Shown here: positions 1-10,066 of the stretch, piece by piece
Layout of the letters: every line of letters starts with the position of its first letter
Numbering within the stretch: the stretch's first letter is position 1
Source of the DNA: Chrysophaeum taylorii
Lineage: Eukaryota > Sar > Pelagophyceae > Pelagomonadales > Pelagomonadaceae
Reading direction: 5' to 3'
Assembly: GCA_029834535.1 (NCBI GenBank)
Contig: JAQMWT010000622.1
Location: forward strand, 1-22,719
Length of the DNA stretch: 22,719 bases
Notes under the pieces: generated by a model
Told to the model about the DNA's origin: nothing
Databases searched by the model: none
The model's input: only the letters and a program-made list of their open reading frames with translations
Translations under genes and position numbers: made by a program

Positions 1-1118
1 GTCTAAATCGGTTTCACCGGGTGCACACAGCCCGACCAACGTGCCGGTCGCGCCGTCGCGCTCGCTACGCTGCCACGGCCCCAACGTACTTGCTCCCCCA
101 AGGCCCCCCCGTACTTGCTCGCCCTGGATTCTCTGCTTCTGACATACCATATCGCGACTTATGCACCGACTGCATCGCACACAACAAGCGCCACCCGCAC
201 AAGCATTTCAATGCGACCAAGCCTCTTTGAGCAAACTCACAAACCCGGTGAAGTCTGGGCGTGCGACGGCGGCTATGTGACCATCTCATTCGAATGGGGA
301 GGCTTCACACATATCATCGTCTTCAAGGAACTCATTTCGAAATTTCTCTTGGTGTACTTTACACGCACCACCAACGCCACGGAGTTCGCTCAAGCTCTGG
401 ATTTTGTGTATGACTTCTGTCGTACACAACTCAATGTGCACATGCGCACCCTCTACTCCGATGCATTCAAGCCTTACTTTAGCCAGCACATTACCTCCCC
501 GTACCGCGTCGATAAGGGCATTCAACTCATTGCCTTCCCGCCGTACATGCACCACTTTAACTTTGAAGTTGAGTCTGCCATCGGTTTCATCGCCTCCGCC
601 TCCTCAACTCGCCTTCGTTCTCTCCTTAATGCTCACTATCGTGGCGCCAAGATCGTGGAGCCCGCTATCATGTTCCCATGGGCGGTGATACACACCGTTC
701 AAAGCTATAACCTTCTCCCGAACGCCACGCTCGAGCGCATTCATCATGCTATTCTGAGTCCGCAACAGCCACTCTACAACCAACTCAGCACTACCCAGCA
801 CGATATGCTCAAGATTTTTGGCGCTGAATGTTACCTCCTATTGGAGCCCCATGAACACCACAAGTGGGAACCGTGCCGCCGCAAATATCTGTATCTCTGT
901 TGCGCCAACGCACAAAACCCGCTCGCCTCCCCACGCGTCGACCACCTCGCTGACGTCGTCCTCAACCCTGAAAACGGACAAATCCGTGTTTCGTCCAAGC
1001 TGCAATTCCTCTACATGTTACAGCATCCTACTCCTGCTCCTGAACTAGCTCCTCCGCCACACGCTCCTTCCGCGCCTTTCTCGCTCACACCCCACACCAC
1101 TATGCAAGATCATGTCAT

Positions 1119-1155
1119 TCAGAGGGGGACAAGGACTTCTCATCCTCAGAGGGGG
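1119..1155 (+). repeat. TCAGAGGGGG motif, two of three copies in the copia linker
   Basis: The 10-mer TCAGAGGGGG occurs at 1119-1128, 1146-1155 and again at 1522-1531. It stands out in a strand that is otherwise poor in G. Purine runs of this kind resemble polypurine primer tracts. They could equally encode a repeated Ser-Glu-Gly peptide: the third copy reads SEG in the pol frame, and the first two do so in a neighbouring frame. Confidence 0.5.
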
Positions 1156-1976
1156 CACTCCCCACCTCCTTCAGCTCCTCCTTCTTCGTCCCCTGCTCCT
1201 GCTTCTTCTCCCTCGTCTGACACTCTCGCCGACGAATCTGGCTCTATGTCACCGCCGCCCTTGCTTCCTTCTTACAAAGACCTTTTTGCACAAGATGACC
1301 ACATTCTTGTCCCAGGTTCCAAACAGCCTAACACTCGCAAGGCCACTTCTATGAAAACTATCCGAGCCCGGTTACAGGCGTCTACTATTGGTGCTTACAA
1401 AGCCGCTGGTGGCAAGCTCTCCGATTTCCGCTGGGATCTCCGCCACCACTTTCTTACGTTCAAGTCTCCCGCCCTCTCCGCTCTTCATCTCCGTGGTGGT
1501 ATCCTCTGGTCTGCTATCTGCTCAGAGGGGGAACATGCGTTGTTAGCTCGTCTTCTTCTCGCGTTGCGTACTGACTTACTTGCCCGCTACCCACACGTCG
1601 ATGGTTACTTCGCCCACGCCAAGTGCGCATCCAGCATCCCAGCTGCAACCTTTTTAACTGCTGATGGTTCACCTGCGTGCCCTATTCCTCAGCCCCTTTT
1701 ATCTGCGTTCACTGAACACGCTGCTGCCTTCGGCACTTCTTCCTTACAATATGCACTTACGTACCTGGCGCCGACCAGCTTTATTGATCACAACTCATCC
1801 GAGTTTGGCGCTACTTCTGCATCTCTGGCTGACTTGGAGGAATACCTTCTGGTCTCTACAGAGTTTATCACCCAGGTCTTACGTACCGACCCTACTATCC
1901 ATATCCAACTGGAATCTGCCCCTACTACTCCTACCGACGCTGTTTCCGCTTATCCCGAAGTTGCGCACACTGCCTC

Positions 1977-1997
1977 GACCGCGACGTCGCTAAACTA
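1977..1997 (+). repeat. ACGTCGYTAAACTA motif, copy 1 of 3
   Basis: First of three 21-bp near-identical sequences sharing GACCG, then a variable base, then RACGTCGYTAAACTA. This copy lies inside pol, between integrase and reverse transcriptase, where it encodes TATSLNY. Confidence 0.55.
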
Positions 1998-3883
1998 TAA
2001 TTCACCAGCCACTGTTGGTCCTGACGAATATAAGGTCCAAGAAGCGGACGTTTCCATTGACGAATATAAACTTAAGTGCCTCCACGGTTTGTCGCCTGAA
2101 AACAGGCACGCCTACCTCAAGGCCATCGCCAAGGAACTCCACGACATTATCCGCTTTGGCTGCTTCAAACTTTCCTTACCCGACGGTGTCTCTCGTCCTA
2201 TTGACAGCAAGATGGTGCTGAAGATTAAAACAGACTCTGCAGGCAAATACGTTAAGCACAAGGCTCGCCTCGTACTACGTGGCTTCCTAGCATCTCTTGG
2301 CGCCGATTTCTTTGGTACCTTCAGCCCCATGGCCACTATCACCGCAATCCGGGTACTACTAGCTATTGCAGCATACAAGCAATTGCCTGTTTACCATGCA
2401 GACGTCCCGAACGCCTTCGTTCAGTCTGACATCGATGCCAATGTCTATGTTCAATTACCAGACGGCATCAAGCTTATCAACCCCGATGACGCTAAGTACA
2501 AGGGCCGACGTCTACCGAAACTGCTGAAGTCACTTTATGGACTTAGGCAATCACCATCCCTTCGGAACAAAGAGATAGACGGCTTCTTCCGTAGCCTTGG
2601 TTACAAGCGCCTGCATTCGGACTCTTGCCTATATGCTCGAGTATCCGCACATGCTAAGTTCGTCGTATGCAGTCTGTCTGTAGACGACATTGTTATTGTG
2701 TCCAATGACGACCCTCTTCGTACTGAATTACAGGATGCCCTCCACAAACGGTATGCTGTATAGCAGTTTGAACCTGTCCATACCCTCCTAGGCATGCGTG
2801 TGTGTCGCACATCTGACGTTCCATTTCTCTGGATGTGCAAGCCAAGCTGGATGAACTCTTCGCTGATCACCCAGTCTTGCAGCAACTGACCCCGCTCAAA
2901 TATCCTATGTCATCGTCCTTCAAGTATAAAGATGGCACTCCCAGCTCTGAAACAGAGTTGTACATCAACTCGCACTTTGCCACCCTCCTTGGCAAGCTGG
3001 TGTTCATGCAAGTTGCCTGCAGACCCGACTTCTCGCAAGCCTTGGGCAGATGTTCGCGTGGTATGCATGCACCCACGTATGTTCACGTCCAAATGCTAGA
3101 GCATTTGCTTCGCTACCTCAAGAAGCCGGAAAACCGCTCACTTCGCCTCTGGTTCCATCCTAAAGGTAATGCCATTGAAGCTCACCTTCGCACTGTCTCC
3201 GCTAATCGAATTGATCTATCCACTGTGGTCGACTACCAACCGCAGGATGTATCTACTGGACAGTTTGACCCCTTAGTTGCCATGGTTGACGCTGACAATG
3301 CCCCTTCCTTAGCACAGGAAGATAGGAAATCTACCACCGGGTTTGTCTTCTATCTTTTCAACTGCCTTATTGGTTGGAAAAGCAAACTTCAACCGATTGT
3401 CTCCTGCTCAACTCACGAAGCTGAGTTGATTGCCCTCAGTATTTGTGCTGATGAAGCTGTTTGGCTACGCAAGCTGCTGTTGGAACTCTCCTTTGTCGTC
3501 AACCGCACCTTCTACGTCAACAATGCTAATGGTGAGAACACTGCTGACCCTGTTGACTTCGATGACAATGACAACCCAATTGCTGAAGATATGCGCTTCA
3601 TCAGAAGCCTACCTCTTTTGTCTGACAATGCTGCCGCTGTTCACACCTCTAATAACCCAGATGGGTCCTCTCGATCCAAGGCACTGTCGACTAGATGGTT
3701 TAAGGTTCGTGAGTACATATCGCTTCAGAAAATACGAGTCCATCATGTTCCCGGCAAGCTGAACGTGGCGGATGGCTTTACAAAACCACATGCGGCTGAG
3801 TTCTCCACTCTTCGTTCTCTACTCGGTATGCATCATGCCTCTCACGACAATCCTTTACAGGATTGAAGATACCTAACTCTAGT

Positions 3884-3904
3884 GACCGCAACGTCGTTAA
3901 ACTA
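3884..3904 (+). repeat. ACGTCGYTAAACTA motif, copy 2 of 3
   Basis: Second copy, 18 nt past the pol stop codon. It differs from copy 1 at two positions; in the TATSLNY reading both are silent (GCG/GCA, CTA/TTA). Confidence 0.55.
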
Positions 3905-4091
3905 TCCCTGGCCTTTCCTTCTCTTGCCACATTTTTTTTGTACACGGGCGAGTGTTGTTCATGTCTTCTTGACACTCCCGTGGCCGTGGCATCTCTCCCA
4001 AGTTGCTTCAAAAGCGACAACCCATAACCACTGTCACTCCTACTACCTCCCAGGCTGCTACTGTCTCACCGACACCAGCGATGGCCTCAAC

Positions 4092-4869
4092 ATGGATTTT
4101 GCCCTGATTGAACGAGGATTCTCTCGTTCTGAGAGCTTCCGTACTCCTGCTACGCCCTTTCCCTCTTCTGTTATGCGAGCGGAAATCTCTATGGCACTCA
4201 ACTCGATATATGAATCTGCTGACTCTGTTTGTGGAACTTACGACCTTCATATCTATGCGCCTACCCATTACTATATTTTGGGAAGCTGCTCCTGCTATTA
4301 CTTCTATTGGCTGCTACAGAGACCCCAAACGTGAACGTTTCATCCTGTCATCCTATTGTACGCAGTGTCTCAGTGACTTAGGACAGCCTACATTTCTTGC
4401 TTCTACCACATATAATTCGAAGTCACAAGCACCTAGTGAACTCCCCACTGAAGTACTGAGTCACCTTAACACAGATGACCACAAGAAGAATGGTCATATT
4501 CCCATCTCAACTATCACCACTAACATTTGTTGTGCTTGTCACAACACCGATCAGGCGCCCATACAACCTAACGTATTTGCACGTAATGCTACTTCCTTCC
4601 AACCCTCCTGTAACGGGTGCTCAGCTGGTCATATACGCGCAACCATCATACGCACGTATCATTTGCCAAAGGAGCTACATATGCTCTTGACCAGAAATCT
4701 AACGCAACATTCGTCACTTGCTCACTTAGTCTTATCAGTAACCGATGCAGCCACAGACTCCACTTATTACTCAGATGCACCTGGAGCATCTTACTTTCTT
4801 GTAGCGCTCGAGCAAACACAAGCTCGTAAAACTCAGGCTATGCTCAAGCCACCAAATACCACCATGTGA
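4092..4869 (+). CDS. Hypothetical ORF downstream of copia pol, Cys-rich, one frame change
   Basis: I do not recognise this protein. From the ATG at 4092 frame 3 reads MDFALIERGFSRSESFRTPA and continues to about 4270. The sequence then continues coherently in frame 1 (WEAAPAITSIGCYRDPKRER) to the TGA at 4867-4869. The frame change falls next to a TTTT run near 4276. The joined reading has an ordinary amino-acid composition and spaced cysteine pairs (YCTQCL, NICCACHNTD, CNGCSAGH) that could bind zinc. It lies between pol and the inferred 3' end of the retroelement, where copia elements usually have only the polypurine tract and LTR. It could be an accessory (env-position) ORF, a fragment of another element, or a chance ORF helped by low G content. 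No signal peptide or membrane segment is clear. Confidence 0.33.
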
Positions 4870-4974
4870 TTCATACTGTTATCTGATCGCGTGTACAACA
4901 TCTTAACAACTACGCATCATCCTCTGATGATACAGAACCGCTATTACTCCGGGATGTAATGTTCGGCCACACTT

Positions 4975-5588
4975 ATGTTCTGGCAGAACATTAAGGCTTC
5001 CTGCCCCCTTCTTTTTTTTAACGTTGACCGAAACGTCGTTAAACTACTCACACTCCGCGCTAGCTACTCACACTCCACGCTAGACGCTACTCTGGAGATA
5101 TCTTCGCCACCGTTACCTACGCCTTCTGCTTCGCTTGTTGATTCCGACTTCTTGTGCCAACAAGTCGACCAACTCCAGGAAACACCTCCCTGGAGAACCG
5201 GCTCTTCCCTCCTACAGCCAACAGCCACGTGTTACTTATACACCGTACAAGATCACAGAGCTGTTGTCTCGCTTAATACTCACCGCTCATGATCAACATG
5301 CTACCAACTACTCCTCCCCGGACGATCACCTCCTTCATCTACGTGACAAGTTGCTCTCATGCTTCAGAGCATTCCGTCCGCTCTCATGTGAATCTGAAGA
5401 CTCTTCTATCTTCGTTCTTCGTTCGCCAAGTCCAACCTTTTTTTTTGGAAAACCAACTGGACGCCTTTCAACTAGATTCTCTATCGCCATCCATACTGAA
5501 TGCTCTAGTTGCACTCACCCTTCTCTTGGCACCACATCGTTCAGCTATCGGTGTTCACCACCTTACAGCAGAAGCTGACGATGATTAA
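4975..5588 (+). CDS. Hypothetical second downstream ORF in the copia 3' region, frame-broken
   Basis: I do not recognise this protein. Three frames tile into one coherent reading: frame 1 to about 5180 (DSDFLCQQVDQLQE), frame 2 to about 5445 (KITELLSRLILTAHDQH, SPDDHLLHLRDKLLSCF), then frame 3 (ENQLDAFQLDSLSPSILNAL) to the TAA at 5586-5588. The second switch lies at a poly-T run near 5440, a typical place for an indel. The stretch begins 105 bp after the previous ORF and carries copy 3 of the ACGTCG motif. It shares the G-poor composition of the retroelement. It may be the remainder of the same accessory region or non-coding LTR sequence. Confidence 0.25.
5026..5046 (+). repeat. ACGTCGYTAAACTA motif, copy 3 of 3
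   Basis: Third copy, 1142 bp after copy 2, directly after a run of eight T. One base differs from copy 2. Confidence 0.55.
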
Positions 5589-5817
5589 TAATCCTAACAC
5601 ACTGTCTGTTGTATCTGTGTTTCTTAATGTTCTGTTCAAAAGGGTCAAATCGACTCTCAGTTCCACCAAGTCCAAGTCCAAGTCCTAAGACCCTTCTATA
5701 CTCTTGATGCTCCGTACGTGACCTCTGTGACCATCAAGACTGTATTCCCTCTTTTTTCTTCATCATCATCTTTCTCAAGAGATGCTCGACAGTCACACCT
5801 TGCGCTTAAGACATCTC

Positions 5818-5826
5818 GAGGGGGTG
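5818..5826 (+). other. Candidate polypurine tract followed by TG (possible 3' LTR start)
   Basis: GAGGGGG (5818-5824) is followed directly by TG (5825-5826) and the small palindrome GCAGAGAAATCTGC. Copia LTRs begin with TG and follow a polypurine tract, so this is the best-looking 3' LTR start I can see. It is unproven because the 5' LTR is not in the window. Confidence 0.25.
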
Positions 5827-6778
5827 CAGAGAAATCTGCTGCCTCTTACCCTTATCCGTCCGTTGAGAACGTGATCTCTTCCTTACCCTTCTTCTTCCTT
5901 TCTACACAATCAAATAGTCCTCTGATTTGTGCCTATGCTCATCATCATGGTCTAGCGCGTCCCGAGGTATGTAGCACTATACACTTAACCTTTCTCGTGT
6001 AGTTCTAGATGCCGCCTGTCGTGTTCTGAGGATATAGGGAACGTAACCTTCATTCCCCGAATTAACTAACCTTTCCAGACACGTCTACACGATGAGACGG
6101 GATGGTTTCCCAGGTGACTTACCACTGCTTGCTAAATGCTCTGCAGGTTCCAATGACATATCACTTTCGGCAAGCGAGCTGCAGTTACCGATGGCGGTCG
6201 TCGGCGACGGAGAGTAGGCTAGGCTAACATCCGTGTCCAGTCAATCGAGCAAAGGTCGAACCCCCACATAAAAAACAACTTGTCATGCGAACCCGTCGGA
6301 AGAACCTCGGTCAACTGACAGTGTTCTCCACGTCGGTGACTTGTATCCAATGAAACGAACATCGGAACTCCGGCCGAGATTCGATCGTCGAAACTATCAA
6401 ATAACTTTCTGCGGCCGTCGGCTTTCCGCAAAGTGCAGTCTACAGCATTTTGTAGGTGCGAACCGTCGTCGCAGCGGTTTGGCAACGGGCCTAGAGGCGG
6501 CGAGAGACGTGGTCGAAAAATAATAGGTTCTTCAGGCCGCGGATATACCTGTCGTTCGCCGAGTACCAGAAGTGGGTCGCGCAATTCGGCGTCCGCTTGA
6601 TGAACGACGACCTCGTCCAGCCGCGCCTTTGGCACGCACCCGCATCGCGACATGGAAATTGCGACGTTACTACGTCCTCTACGGCGACTCGCGGCGCACA
6701 AGCGCGGGCACCACGAGTCGTAGCCCCCCCCTCTTAGGAGTCAGTCGACCTTTGTAAAAAGTAGACCCCCCTCTAAAG

Positions 6779-6799
6779 CTAACTAACTAACTAACTAAC
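6779..6799. repeat. (CTAA)5 microsatellite
   Basis: Five CTAA units followed by a final C, in non-coding sequence. Confidence 0.9.
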
Positions 6800-6811
6800 G
6801 ACCTTTATACA

Positions 6812-6836
6812 CCCCTGGAATTTCAAAAACCAGGGG
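6812..6836. repeat. Inverted repeat (7-bp stem, 11-nt loop)
   Basis: CCCCTGG (6812-6818) and CCAGGGG (6830-6836) are perfect inverted arms around an A-rich loop. It lies 12 bp after the CTAA microsatellite. No function can be assigned. Confidence 0.6.
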
Positions 6837-7804
6837 AGGCATGCTGTTCAAACAGTCTCGGCGCGGGCTCGGCCTGTACGTGTGTCACTGCTGTGTATCC
6901 GAACGGCCACCTGGCGAGCAAGCTGTACCTTGGCGGTTCCGCGAGCCCACTCGCCCGGGAGGATGGCGTGTGCGGAGCGATCGGCACGAGGCGTGCGTGG
7001 CGACTGGGGTGAGGTTGAAGGCGCTCGTTTATTTATCACGGCTTTTTGGCACATCGTAGACAGCTCTGTCGCAGCCGACGTTTTCCCCGTTGTTTTTTTT
7101 CCCCTCGTCGAGAGGTAGGGAGAGAGGAGTACTCTCGGAACGTCGACACTGTGCGGAACTTGCGGGTCCTCGTCGCGTACGTCCCGCCGCGGTACGACGA
7201 GAATCCGTAGTAGTACAGCCCGGTCGAGCATTTGTTGGTCATGCACGGAATCTTTTCAACGACGACTCGTACAGGCGACGTCATAATCACGAGTGGCGAA
7301 ATCCCATTGGAACTCGTGGTTGTTGGCGTCGGCAAGACGCCCGAGCGCATCGGCGATTACGCTTATTCGTCGAGTACGGGGGTGGTTTGAAAGCCAACGA
7401 GGGCTTGGATTGTTGCTTTTCTCGAATAGACGGTCGTTCCTTCGGTACGCGCGACGTATCCGCGCATCCAGTGTCGACTGGTTGAAGAGGCCCTCTGGCC
7501 TCAACGCGGCGCTCTCCCCGGATTCCGGGGACCGCGACGGGGACGCGGGAGGCGCCCTTGCTCACGGGGGGTTATATACGACGATACAGTTCCCTGAAGG
7601 AGCCATCAGGACCATGGGGGGAATACCGCTGACGTGGCATATCTATCTAAACCATGACGGAGAAAAGAGAACGTCGTTTCAACCACCACCTCGCGCTCTA
7701 CGGGATATGCCGCTTCCGCCTGGGGGGGGAACTCGATTGCTGGCTGTTTTTCTTCCACCACCATATCCCACCACACCGAGCACACGGGTAGGGACACAAC
7801 CATA

Positions 7805-9640
7805 CTATGCGCGTTTCTTGGCAAAGATCTTGGGGTCCCATTCGTCGCGAGATCGGCCCTTGGTGGACCAGAGGCGACGAGCGCGTTCGGCGAGCGTGCC
7901 GCTGCACTTGCAGCCGGCAGCCATGAGGGCCGCCTTGAGGCGATCGAGACCCAGGAGCTCGAGGTCGGCGACCGTGGCGAATTCTTCCAGGTCCAGAGGG
8001 TCGGGCTCGACGTCGCGCTTCGTCGTTGCCTCGGGGACCTCGTCATCCGGGACGCGGGGGATAGGGACCTCGTCGTCGGGAGCGCGGGGGAAAGGGACCT
8101 CGTCATCTACCGGGGGTGAGGCCCTGTCGTCGTCGTCGTCGTCGTCGTCGTCTTCTACCGGCGGTGAGACTCTGTCGTCGTCGTCCTCCAAAGCGGGGGT
8201 GACCTCGTTCTTCGGGGGTCGGTCAGATTGGCCAGTCTCTAGCGACGCGTCGGCGAGCGGGGCGTAGCCTTCGGGGAGGTGCACGAGGCTTGGTCGGTCG
8301 AGGTGGAGCTTGACGGCCTCGTCGTCTTCGAGGGAGATCGCGGCGCAGAGGGCAAGGGGAAGGTCCGCGAAGGAAGCGGGGATCGACTCGCCGTTGATGG
8401 AGAAAGAGGCGGTACGCGCGTCGAGGTCGAGAAGGCAACCGACTATATCCCCAATTTTCCAGTCGTGGTCGGCGTCGTAGTCGATGGGTTGCGCGGCATT
8501 CCAGAGTCGGCGGCGGCAGCCATCGATGCTCCAGGAGTACGGATCGTCGCCGACGCCGTCGCCTTGATCTTCGTTCGGCGAGAAGTCCGGCGACGCCCAA
8601 CCCAGCTGCGTGACTCCGTCCGTGAGAAGAGCCGCCTCGTAGTACCACTTGCCGGCTTGGAGCCTCTCGCCGGACACCTCGAGAGAGGCGAACTCTGATT
8701 CGCCGCGCGCGACCGTTCCGTCGAGGTGCGCCGAACCCGCGACCGCGACCAGCGGCGACGGCGCCACGAAAATTCGCGAGATAACGCTCTTCTGCTTCGT
8801 CGTCTTCCGAAGACGTTGCCGCTTCTCGAGGCCTCGCGCGACGGCCTCCGCCATGTCGTCCTCCTCGATTGCGCGAGCCGGGGGGCTGGGACGCGCTATT
8901 TTTGTCCTAGCGATGCGACGGGCCTTGTACGCCGCCCACCGGTTCCGTTTTTTCGGATTGTACGACGCCCAGACGCGCATCTCGTCGCCCGCGGCGAGGT
9001 CGTCCGCCCAATCGTCGTCCTCGTCCATGTTCGCACACGCAGGCACGTAGCAGTCGCCGTCGACCACGCAGAAGCCGCCGTTCATCGAGTCGACCATCGT
9101 CACGCGGCCCGTCCACTCCCTCGTCTCGCGGCCAGACGCGAGAACCGCTTTCTCCTCCTCCTGCCACGACCGCGCCGCCGCCTCCCGCCGCACGGTCGCC
9201 TTGGACTTGCGCGTCCGCGGCACCTCGGCCCAGCTCGGGATCCCCAGGTGCCACCCCTTGATCGCCGACTCGTGCTTGACCCTTTCCTTTCTCGCCCGAG
9301 ACTCGTGCCATCGCTCCAGAGCGATCTCGTCGTTCACGTGCCGCAGCCGCCGCCCCGAGAGGTCGCGGCACGCCCCGAAGTCGCGCGTCACCTTCCCACC
9401 CCCGGCCTTCCCCATCGACCGCAGCATCGCGCCGAACCCACCCTTCCCGCCAAGCAGGCCCCCGAACCACACGCGGCACACCGACCCCGCACACACCGCC
9501 TCTTCCGGCCCGAGCCGTCGCGACCCGCACATCACGCGACACCCCTCCACATTCTCTGCGAGCGACCGCGCAGTCAGCTCGGGGCCCCACTCCACCACTC
9601 GCGTCCTCCCCTCGGTGATCACCACCACGGACCGCTCCAT
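7805..9640 (-). CDS. SDE2: SDE2-like splicing/replication-stress regulator with inserted OB-like and SPRY domains
   Basis: 611 residues, intact. Residues 1-65 fit the SDE2 N-terminal ubiquitin-like domain and end at the family's processing site, GG/KGG (residues 64-68, [14 protein letters not shown]). The conserved SDE2 segment [15 protein letters not shown] follows (91-105). The C-terminal SAP-type domain is at about 557-605 ([38 protein letters not shown]). In yeast and human SDE2 a deubiquitinase cuts after GG. The released C-terminal part acts in splicing of particular introns, or at PCNA and replication forks in human cells. Unusually, residues about 175-242 look like a cold-shock/OB fold ([26 protein letters not shown]) and about 300-455 are a SPRY domain ([28 protein letters not shown]). 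An Asp tract (497-505) and three DDEVP repeats (512-536) link to the SAP domain. The start is the first Met of the ubiquitin-like fold. Confidence 0.88.
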   Translation of the reverse strand: MERSVVVITEGRTRVVEWGPELTARSLAENVEGCRVMCGSRRLGPEEAVCAGSVCRVWFGGLLGGKGGFGAMLRSMGKAGGGKVTRDFGACRDLSGRRLRHVNDEIALERWHESRARKERVKHESAIKGWHLGIPSWAEVPRTRKSKATVRREAAARSWQEEEKAVLASGRETREWTGRVTMVDSMNGGFCVVDGDCYVPACANMDEDDDWADDLAAGDEMRVWASYNPKKRNRWAAYKARRIARTKIARPSPPARAIEEDDMAEAVARGLEKRQRLRKTTKQKSVISRIFVAPSPLVAVAGSAHLDGTVARGESEFASLEVSGERLQAGKWYYEAALLTDGVTQLGWASPDFSPNEDQGDGVGDDPYSWSIDGCRRRLWNAAQPIDYDADHDWKIGDIVGCLLDLDARTASFSINGESIPASFADLPLALCAAISLEDDEAVKLHLDRPSLVHLPEGYAPLADASLETGQSDRPPKNEVTPALEDDDDRVSPPVEDDDDDDDDDRASPPVDDEVPFPRAPDDEVPIPRVPDDEVPEATTKRDVEPDPLDLEEFATVADLELLGLDRLKAALMAAGCKCSGTLAERARRLWSTKGRSRDEWDPKIFAKKRA

Positions 9641-9646
9641 CTTGGA

Positions 9647-10066
9647 TTGTTGTTGTCTGTCTTTAAATGTCGACTGCTAGAGGGGGGGTGTGTGGGGAGC
9701 ATGAAGGATGTGGGTGGGTTTGTGGGGTATGAGGGATGTGCCTGACGGGCGGAGATAAGTACGCGGGACCTAGTCGGGGTCATCGCCGAGGCGTGGGGCA
9801 GGCGAAGAGAGGACGGGCCCCGCCCGTAGGTCGTACGCATGCTGCCGCCGGACGTTGTTGTTGTCTGTCTTTAAATGTCGACTGCTAAGAGGGGGGGGTG
9901 TGTGTGGGGAGCATGAAGGATGTGGGTGGGTTTGTGGGGTATGAGGGATGTGCCTGACGGGCGGAGATAAGTACGCGGGACCTAGTCGGGGTCATCGCCG
10001 AGGCGTGGGGCAGGCGAAGAGAGGACGGGCCCCGCCCGTAGGTCGTACGCATGCTGCCGCCGGACG
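9647..10066. repeat. Tandem duplication, two copies of about 210 bp, upstream of SDE2
   Basis: Copy 1 is 9647-9854 (208 bp) and copy 2 is 9855-10066 (212 bp). Both start TTGTTGTTGTCTGTCTTT and end CTGCCGCCGGACG. The only differences I see are small length changes in a G/TG-rich patch near 9680 and 9890 (one A, one G and one TG extra in copy 2). Copy 1 begins 7 nt upstream of the SDE2-like start codon, so the repeat covers its 5' UTR and probably its promoter. The near-identity suggests a recent duplication. Confidence 0.95.

Larger units (their letters stand above)
1..3866 (+). pseudogene. pol: Copia-type pol polyprotein (integrase, reverse transcriptase, RNase H), partial and frame-broken
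   Basis: In frame 3 a gag-pre-integrase zinc-finger remnant (LCTDCIAHNKRHPHK) ends near 230. The sequence then moves to frame 1, where the integrase core starts at about 250. Its candidate acidic residues are in VWACDGGY, LYSDAF (about 450) and NFEVESAI (about 560). A Pro/Ser-rich linker follows (about 1030-1300). Reverse transcriptase runs from about 2130: KHKARLVLRGF, the copia-like YHADVPNAFVQSD, SLYGLRQSP, and SVDDIVIVS in place of the usual YVDD box. A TAG at 2761-2763 interrupts it. The reading resumes in frame 3 near 2825 (SLDVQAKLDELF). RNase H follows (DADNAPSLAQEDRKSTTGF, CSTHEAELIAL, LLSDNAAAV, HHVPGKLNVADGFTKP) and ends at TGA 3864-3866. At least two frame changes and one stop make this a probable pseudogene. 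The family call is very secure; the activity state is not. Confidence 0.9.
1..5990 (+). mobile_element. Ty1/copia LTR retrotransposon, 5' end outside window, degenerate
   Basis: The domain order gag-pre-integrase, integrase, reverse transcriptase, RNase H is that of Ty1/copia (Pseudoviridae) elements; Ty3/gypsy elements have integrase last. The left end and 5' LTR are not in the window. The pol stop is at 3864-3866, but the plus strand stays G-poor and pyrimidine-rich until about 5990 and then turns into more balanced GC-rich DNA. I therefore infer that the element, or a nest of related insertions, runs to about there. Without the 5' LTR, the 3' LTR and target-site duplication cannot be placed. 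The reading frame is broken at several points, so the copy is probably non-autonomous, unless the indels are sequencing errors. Confidence 0.8.
5994..7604. other. Gene-poor region with protein-like fragments only
   Basis: No gene can be established here. On the plus strand, about 6528-6737 holds an exon-like stretch (RIYLSFAEYQKWVAQFGVRL, then MNDDLVQPRLW), preceded by possible splice acceptors (AATAATAG, TTCTTCAG) and ended by a TAG at 6735-6737. On the minus strand, about 7504-7256 reads LFNQSTLDARIRRAYRRNDR and onward, and about 7350-7140 reads CSTGLYYYGFSSYRGGTYAT. These could be exons of a broken gene. I recognise no family, and the fragments do not join with clear splice sites. The 3' flank of the SDE2-like gene lies at about 7605-7804. 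Confidence 0.4.

Noticed and set aside
8726..9745. Long plus-strand frame opposite the SDE2-like gene, rich in His, Arg and Pro
   Set aside because: Shadow of the antisense coding strand: biased composition, no domain, while the opposite strand encodes a clear multi-domain protein.
9647..10066. Tandem repeat considered as an LTR pair or CRISPR-like array
   Set aside because: Only two directly adjacent units, no spacers, no internal coding region and no target-site duplication.
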